Assembly (NCBI GenBank): GCA_050010555.1
Contig: JBEKKV010000002.1
Span: 61,108 to 125,107, forward strand
Source of the DNA: JALHUB01 sp050010555
Lineage (GTDB): Bacteria; Chloroflexota; Dehalococcoidia; DSTF01; JALHUB01
Direction: 5' to 3'
Length of the DNA: 64,000 bases
A program made the position numbers and the translations under genes. Below are positions 59,816 through 64,000 of this stretch, one piece after another. Below the pieces are notes generated by a model, which searched no databases, had not been told where the DNA came from, and was given only the letters and a program-made list of their open reading frames with translations. Every line of letters begins with the position of its first letter. Position 1 is the first letter of the stretch.

Positions 59816-59862
59816 GGCGGGCCGTGAGGGATTCGAACCCTCGACTCCTGGATTAGAAGGCG
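59816..59862 (-). pseudogene. tRNA 3'-end remnant (Arg TCT-like), candidate attachment site
   Basis: On the minus strand, CTTCTAA (anticodon loop with TCT), a T arm GAGGGTTCGAATCCCTC and an acceptor end ACGGCCCG-CCA are present. No D arm, matching anticodon stem or complete 5' acceptor strand is found. It is therefore a partial copy. Its first 25 bases from 59819 are identical to the copy at 63413-63437. The rest of 59693-60129 contains nothing else I recognise. Confidence 0.65.
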
Positions 59863-60129
59863 GCGGACTCTTCGGCCCGCATCCTGCGGTCTTCGCCGAA
59901 TCTGCGGGATGCACAATTCGCGCGGCACGCCTAATGTGTATTGGTTCTTTCTTTGGATGGACGAGTTGTCGGTCGGACGTACGTCATGTATATTCGAAGC
60001 TGTAGGCCTCCGAATCTACGGCCACGTTAATCTCGACGGGCTTCGGCACATGCGCGACGAAGTAACTCTAACCCGTAGCGTACGCCCTCCCGCGGAGCCT
60101 CGGGACTCGTGTAATCTAAATAGGAAATC

Positions 60130-61590
60130 ATGAAAGATCAGCAAGTGTTTGACGTGGCCATTATTGGCGCAGGAGTCACGGGAGCGTCCGTGGCGTGGGC
60201 GCTTGCCAAGTACGACCTAAACGTCGCGGTAATCGAAAAAGAAGCCGACGTGGCGATGGGTACGAGTAAAGCCAACTCGGGCATATTACACGCGGGCTAC
60301 GGGGCGCCCACCGACACGCTGGAAACCAAGTATAACGTCATGGCCAACCCGATGTTCGACAAGGTGTGCGCGGACTTAAAGATTCCCTTCCGTCGGTGCG
60401 GCACATTTGTCGTCGCGGTGCGAGACGACGAGATGGACTACCTCTACACCCTGATAGCGCAGGCGGCGCGAAACAAGGTGCCGGTGGAACTTATCACCGA
60501 TTCTAAGCGCATACACGAGATGGAGCCGGAGTTGACTAAGAACGTCAAGGCCGTCATGTATGCTCCTACCGGGGGCATTGTCAGCCCTTATGAGTTGAAT
60601 ATTCGTTTGTGCGAGTGCGCCGCGATGAACGGCACAACGTTCTTATTGGAATCGCCCGTGGAGCGCATCGACACGCACGCCGATCGCTTTACTATCAAAA
60701 CAGCGCACGAACAGCTCCAGGCTCGCTATGTGGTCAACGCCGCGGGACTGTACTCCGACAAAGTGGAGCAGATGGTCGGGTTAAACACCTTCACCATTTC
60801 GGCATGGAAAGGGGAATACGTTCTGTTGGATAAGGGCGCGATTAGCCTCAATCATGTCTTGTTCCCTATTCCAACCAGACAAAGTAAAGGCATTCTCGTT
60901 GCCCCTACCACCCACGGCAACATTATCGTGGGTCCGAACAGTATCTTTTGCGAAGACCGCGAGGATGTCGCCACTACGACCAGCGGCATTTGGGAAATCA
61001 TCGAAGGCGGCGACAAGTTGGTGCCGAACCTGCCGCTGCGCAAAGTGATCCGGAACTTCGCGGGACTACGCGCCAAGGCCGGTTGCGATGACTTTGTCGT
61101 CGGTCCTAGCAAAGTGAGGGGTTTCTTTAATGCGGCAGGTATTCAATCTCCCGGTCTGAGCTCCTGCCTAGCTATCGGTGTCGATATCGCGCGTATGCTC
61201 GGCGAGGCGGGTTTGCCGCTCAAACCCAGGCAAAAGTACCGGGGCGAAATTGCCGAAACGTTTCGCCTGCGCGAGACCGCGCCGGATGGACTGGATAAGA
61301 TCATCAAACAGGACCCGCGCGCAGGCCAAGTCGTGTGTCGGTGCGAAATGGTGTCGGAAAAGGAAATCGTGGAGGCGATCGAGCGCCCGGTGGGCGCGCG
61401 CACCCTCGACGGCATAAAAATGCGCGTTCGGGCCCAGATGGGACGGTGCCAAGGGGGGTTTTGCACTCCCAAGCTGATGAAGATCCTCGCGCGCGAGCTG
61501 AGAATACCCGTTGAGCAAGTCACGCTCAGGGGTAAGAACTCTCGTTTGTTGTTCGGACGGACCAAGGACCTTCCGTCGGAGACTTTGTAG
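60130..61590 (+). CDS. GlpA-like FAD-dependent oxidoreductase with BFD-like [2Fe-2S] domain
   Basis: The 486-residue protein has a DAO-type FAD domain (DVAIIGAGVTGASVAWALAK, then VIEKEADVAMGTSKANSGI and HAGYG), VGPNSIF and RNFAGLRAK, followed by a C-terminal BFD/Fer2-like domain with four Cys (VVCRCEMV and GRCQGGFC). It is like the catalytic subunit of anaerobic glycerol-3-phosphate dehydrogenase and its paralogues. The exact substrate is unknown. It starts the three-gene cassette, with only two bases to the next gene, and its DNA is visibly less G+C-rich than the surroundings. Confidence 0.88.
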   Translation: MKDQQVFDVAIIGAGVTGASVAWALAKYDLNVAVIEKEADVAMGTSKANSGILHAGYGAPTDTLETKYNVMANPMFDKVCADLKIPFRRCGTFVVAVRDDEMDYLYTLIAQAARNKVPVELITDSKRIHEMEPELTKNVKAVMYAPTGGIVSPYELNIRLCECAAMNGTTFLLESPVERIDTHADRFTIKTAHEQLQARYVVNAAGLYSDKVEQMVGLNTFTISAWKGEYVLLDKGAISLNHVLFPIPTRQSKGILVAPTTHGNIIVGPNSIFCEDREDVATTTSGIWEIIEGGDKLVPNLPLRKVIRNFAGLRAKAGCDDFVVGPSKVRGFFNAAGIQSPGLSSCLAIGVDIARMLGEAGLPLKPRQKYRGEIAETFRLRETAPDGLDKIIKQDPRAGQVVCRCEMVSEKEIVEAIERPVGARTLDGIKMRVRAQMGRCQGGFCTPKLMKILARELRIPVEQVTLRGKNSRLLFGRTKDLPSETL

Positions 61591-61592
61591 GA

Positions 61593-62870
61593 ATGAAGGA
61601 AATTGCTGCGGATGTCGCGGTAATCGGCGGCGGGCCGAGCGGCCTCGCGGCGGCTCTCGAAGCTGCCAGGAACGGCGTGCGAGTTCTGATTCTAGAGCGG
61701 GATTTCGAGCTCGGCGGCATTTTACAGCAATGTATTCACAACGGATTTGGACTCCGGTATTTCAAAGAGGAACTGACCGGGCCCGAGTACGCGCAGCGCT
61801 TCATCAACCAACTCGCGGATACCAACATAGAAGTCCTGTGCGGGACGATGGTTATGGACCTTAAGCCGGATAGAAGTCTTACCGCGGTCAACAAGAGCGA
61901 CGGCGTGGTAATGATAAAAAGCCAGGCTGTCGTGTTGGCGATGGGGTGCCGCGAGCGTGCCCGAGGTGCCATCAACGTCCCGGGAGATCGTTGCGCTGGG
62001 GTCTTTCCCGCTGGTCTTGCCCAACGCTTCGTAAACATGGAAGGCTATATGCCCGCAAAGTCCGCGCTGATCGTCGGTTCCGGGGACATCGGCATGATCA
62101 TGGCCCGCCGTTTAACGCTAGAGGGAGCAAAAGTAAGCGCCGTAGTAGAAGTGCTTCCCTATGCCGCGGGTCTGATCCGAAATCGCGTTCAATGTCTCGA
62201 AGACTACAATATCCCCTTGTACCTGTGCCACACCGTCACCCATATTCACGGCAAGGACCGCGTACAAGGGGTCACGATTTCGCAAGTGGATGACAAATGG
62301 CGCCCCTTGCAGGGCACCGATCGCTACATCGAGTGCGACACGGTGCTGTTTTCAGTGGGGTTGATTCCGGAAAACGAGCTTTCTCAAAAAGCGGGAGTGG
62401 CGCTGTCATCTACCGGGGGCCCGGTGGTCAACGAGCTTTGCGAGACCTCGGTGCCTGGAATTTTCGCTGCCGGCAATGTGCTTCAGGTACACGACCTGGT
62501 GGATTGGGTAACGTTTGAGGCTCAACGCGCGGGCAACAACGCGGCGCAATACGTCAAGAACTTGGCTAAGGGCGCCTCGGAGCAGGAACGTATCCAGGTT
62601 ATCCCGGGAGATAACGTGGGATACGTAGTTCCGCAATTCGTCGATCACTTGACGAAGGATACAAGGATTCAGTTCTCATTCCGTCCAAAGGCGCCGGATG
62701 AGAACGCGCAAGTTCTGCTCGAATCAGGCGGGTCCGTGCTCGCTAAGCGCTGGCGCCCGCACGTGATTCCTAGCGAAATGATCAACGTGACTACGAGACT
62801 GGATCGGTCGGCCATAAAGGATAAAGAAATTACTGTGCGTATCGTTCCCCAGCCAGAGGAGGCCCGATAG
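61593..62870 (+). CDS. FAD/NAD(P)-dependent oxidoreductase (pyridine nucleotide-disulfide-like)
   Basis: The 425-residue protein has DVAVIGGGPSGLAAALEAARNG, VLILERDFELGGILQQCIHNGF, a second Rossmann fold (SALIVGSGDIGMIMARRLTLEG) and GIFAAGNVLQVHDLVDWVT. In such gene sets it accompanies GlpA-like and DUF1667 proteins and likely passes electrons between NAD(P)H, flavin and the partner. It lies in the same operon with gaps of two bases and one base. Confidence 0.9.
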   Translation: MKEIAADVAVIGGGPSGLAAALEAARNGVRVLILERDFELGGILQQCIHNGFGLRYFKEELTGPEYAQRFINQLADTNIEVLCGTMVMDLKPDRSLTAVNKSDGVVMIKSQAVVLAMGCRERARGAINVPGDRCAGVFPAGLAQRFVNMEGYMPAKSALIVGSGDIGMIMARRLTLEGAKVSAVVEVLPYAAGLIRNRVQCLEDYNIPLYLCHTVTHIHGKDRVQGVTISQVDDKWRPLQGTDRYIECDTVLFSVGLIPENELSQKAGVALSSTGGPVVNELCETSVPGIFAAGNVLQVHDLVDWVTFEAQRAGNNAAQYVKNLAKGASEQERIQVIPGDNVGYVVPQFVDHLTKDTRIQFSFRPKAPDENAQVLLESGGSVLAKRWRPHVIPSEMINVTTRLDRSAIKDKEITVRIVPQPEEAR

Positions 62871-62871
62871 A

Positions 62872-63249
62872 GTGGTGCAAGAGAAGGTCGCTCATATCAC
62901 CTGCATAATCTGTCCCAGCGGGTGCCAGCTCACCGTTGTTGAGCGTCCGGGCAGCCCCCTCGAAATACAGGGCGCCACCTGCAAGCGAGGCAAGGAATAT
63001 GGCGATCAGGAATACCGCGAACCAAAACGCATGCTCATTACTACTATGCGGGTCGATGGAGGGGAGCTCGCGGTAATACCGGTTCGCTCGAACAAAGAAC
63101 TACCCAAAGAGCGGATCTTCGACGCGGTTGAGCATGTCAGTCACATCGCGCTTCGGGCCCCGATAAAGATGGGGACCGTCGTTGTACCGAATCTGCTCAA
63201 TCTAGGCGTAGACGTTACAGCGTCTAGGGATATAAAGCGCGATCCCTAG
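62872..63249 (+). CDS. DUF1667-family protein, Cys-containing
   Basis: The 125-residue protein starts VAHITCIICPSGCQLTVVE with Cys-x2-Cys-x3-Cys, and has GATCKRGKEYGDQEYREPKRMLITTMRV with a fourth Cys. These mark the DUF1667 family, found beside GlpA-like oxidoreductases; the Cys set may hold Fe-S. It starts with GTG after GAGGAGG. It ends just before a small remnant, TCPTMQREAAEAMEVVLGR (63260-63319), of unknown origin. Confidence 0.88.
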   Translation: MVQEKVAHITCIICPSGCQLTVVERPGSPLEIQGATCKRGKEYGDQEYREPKRMLITTMRVDGGELAVIPVRSNKELPKERIFDAVEHVSHIALRAPIKMGTVVVPNLLNLGVDVTASRDIKRDP

Positions 63250-63368
63250 GTCCTTCATGACCTGCCCCACCATGCAGCGCGAGGCCGCCGAAGCTATGGA
63301 AGTCGTCCTGGGCCGCTAGTTTGGGTCGCGCGGCTGTCAACTTGGCTGTCAAACAGCGAGACCGAACA

Positions 63369-63398
63369 ACGAAACCCACTCATACGAATGGGTTTCGT
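63369..63398. terminator. Hairpin after the oxidoreductase cassette
   Basis: ACGAAACCCA and TGGGTTTCGT (63369-63378 and 63389-63398) form a perfect 10-bp stem around 10 bases. T tracts are weak on both strands. It could end the cassette transcript. Confidence 0.45.
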
Positions 63399-63412
63399 AT
63401 CTCTTCGCTGAA

Positions 63413-63459
63413 GGGCCGTGAGGGATTCGAACCCTCGCCTCCCGGATTAAAAGTCCGTA
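63413..63459 (-). pseudogene. tRNA 3'-end remnant (Lys TTT-like), candidate attachment site
   Basis: On the minus strand, CGGACTTTTAATCCG (an anticodon arm with TTT), GGGAGGC, a T arm GAGGGTTCGAATCCCTC and an acceptor half ACGGCCC are present, but no D arm, 5' acceptor strand or CCA. It shares 25 identical bases with 59819-59843. An integrase fragment begins 148 bases further on. Confidence 0.65.
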
Positions 63460-63606
63460 TACGTAATTCCAAGGCCGTCCATTAACGTCCACCACACGAT
63501 CAATCTGGTCCGTGCTCAAGGCCGAGTCGCCCACTACTGTTCGCGGCAGTCCGCCCTGGTTGCTGTCAGCGCTGCTGTCATTCCAGTGGCCTTGTGCACG
63601 ACATTG

Positions 63607-64000
63607 TCAGACCCCTAGCGCGATCGCCACCTTCTCCCAGGGCCGATCCTCCTGCCCTTCCAGTCGCCGCAAGTACACCGTCGTCACGGCCAGCGACGAG
63701 TGGTCGAGGAATCGACTCACGTCGTCGATTGACTCTCCTACGTCAACGCCTGAGCTTGGCTGCGCTGTGGCGGAAGACGTGCACGCCGGCGCGAGGGAGC
63801 CCGGCCCTGCGCAGGTACGGCTGAAGGTTTCCGTAGAACGTTCCGCTTGTGCTGCCGGTGCCATTGCGTCCCCGCGAGGGCCAGAGCGACTCCTCCGGCT
63901 TCATCGTGTCGAGGTCCTTGCCGAAAGCAGCCAGTGCCACCCGGATGGCCTCGAACGCTGGCAGCGGTAGCTCGCGCTTCCCCCTCTTGCCTCCCTTCCC
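63607..64000 (-). pseudogene. Tyrosine recombinase/integrase C-terminal half, frameshifted
   Basis: The catalytic half of a phage-type integrase is seen, open at the window edge. Frame 1 reads GKRELPLPAFEAIRVAL, then AGVHVFRHSAAKLRR and a stop at 63743. Continuing in the next frame gives DVGESIDDVSRFLDHSSLA, TTVYLRRLEGQ and a stop at 63607. The HxxR, second His and Tyr nucleophile are present but split by what looks like one extra base near 63745. It is probably inactive unless the shift is a sequencing error. Together with the tRNA remnant it marks an integration site. Confidence 0.75.

Noticed and set aside
59816..59890. Intact tRNA-Arg gene
   Set aside because: The T arm, anticodon loop and CCA end are there, but the D arm, anticodon stem and full 5' acceptor strand are missing.
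63413..63490. Intact tRNA-Lys gene
   Set aside because: The anticodon and T arms are good, but upstream there is no D arm or complementary acceptor strand.

Overview
The window is high-G+C bacterial DNA, gene-dense and mostly coding on the minus strand. The gene content and order fit a Chloroflexota (Dehalococcoidia-like) genome, but this is an inference: there is no rRNA or other phylogenetic marker here. Supporting points are the rpmH-rnpA-yidD-(PQQ repeat lipoprotein)-yidC-jag order, C5-pathway heme genes with an AhbC/NirJ-like radical SAM enzyme, an Etf plus membrane Fe-S oxidoreductase operon, lipoproteins of a single-membrane type, and Thr-Pro-rich surface proteins ending in a shared VGG-x-A-E-x-P tail.

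Layout. 1-3.2 kb: rpmH, rnpA, yidD, PQQ lipoprotein, yidC and partial jag, read from one strong promoter. 3.2-7.1 kb: TPR/SLT lytic transglycosylase divergent from alanine racemase, which lacks a normal start codon. 7.1-12.2 kb: etfA, etfB and an EMO-type Etf:quinone oxidoreductase. 12.3-16.4 kb: a collapsed SDR remnant, two compact CaiB-like proteins, a methyltransferase, a hydrolase and an SDR. 16.4-19.8 kb: hrcA-grpE-dnaK. 20-28 kb: MBL-fold protein, LysM/M23 peptidase, rho, transaldolase-like aldolase, pyrG, and otsA behind a c-di-AMP riboswitch. 28-37.6 kb: a tetrapyrrole operon (ahbC-like, sirC, hemA, hemC, cobA-hemD, a HEPN-like gene, hemB, a HAD gene, hemL). 37.8-43.3 kb: riboflavin genes (ribD, ribE, ribBA, ribH) with dcd and a DinB-fold gene upstream. 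43.4-54.6 kb: an accessory stretch of exported proteins (Tat/SH3b lipoprotein, C39-like peptidase, SGNH lipoprotein, RCC1-repeat protein), DNA repair (mpg), msrA-msrB and small regulators. 54.7-59.7 kb: ferredoxin-type protein, GT-C membrane protein, methyltransferase and nitronate monooxygenase-like protein. 59.8-64 kb: a three-gene GlpA-like/FAD oxidoreductase/DUF1667 cassette, lower in G+C by eye, between two tRNA 3'-end remnants, followed by a frameshifted tyrosine integrase.

How it works together. The Etf/EMO operon would pass electrons from acyl-CoA dehydrogenases to the quinone pool, and the nearby CaiB-like, SDR and hydrolase genes suit acyl-CoA metabolism. The tetrapyrrole operon can make uroporphyrinogen III and siroheme, and AhbC suggests continuation by the siroheme route. 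The c-di-AMP switch before otsA would tie trehalose-phosphate synthesis to osmotic signalling. The most novel-looking items are the shared C-terminal tail of the two surface proteins, the c-di-AMP switch on otsA, the compact CaiB-like pair lacking the expected Asp, the HEPN-like gene inside the heme operon, and the tRNA-bounded oxidoreductase cassette.
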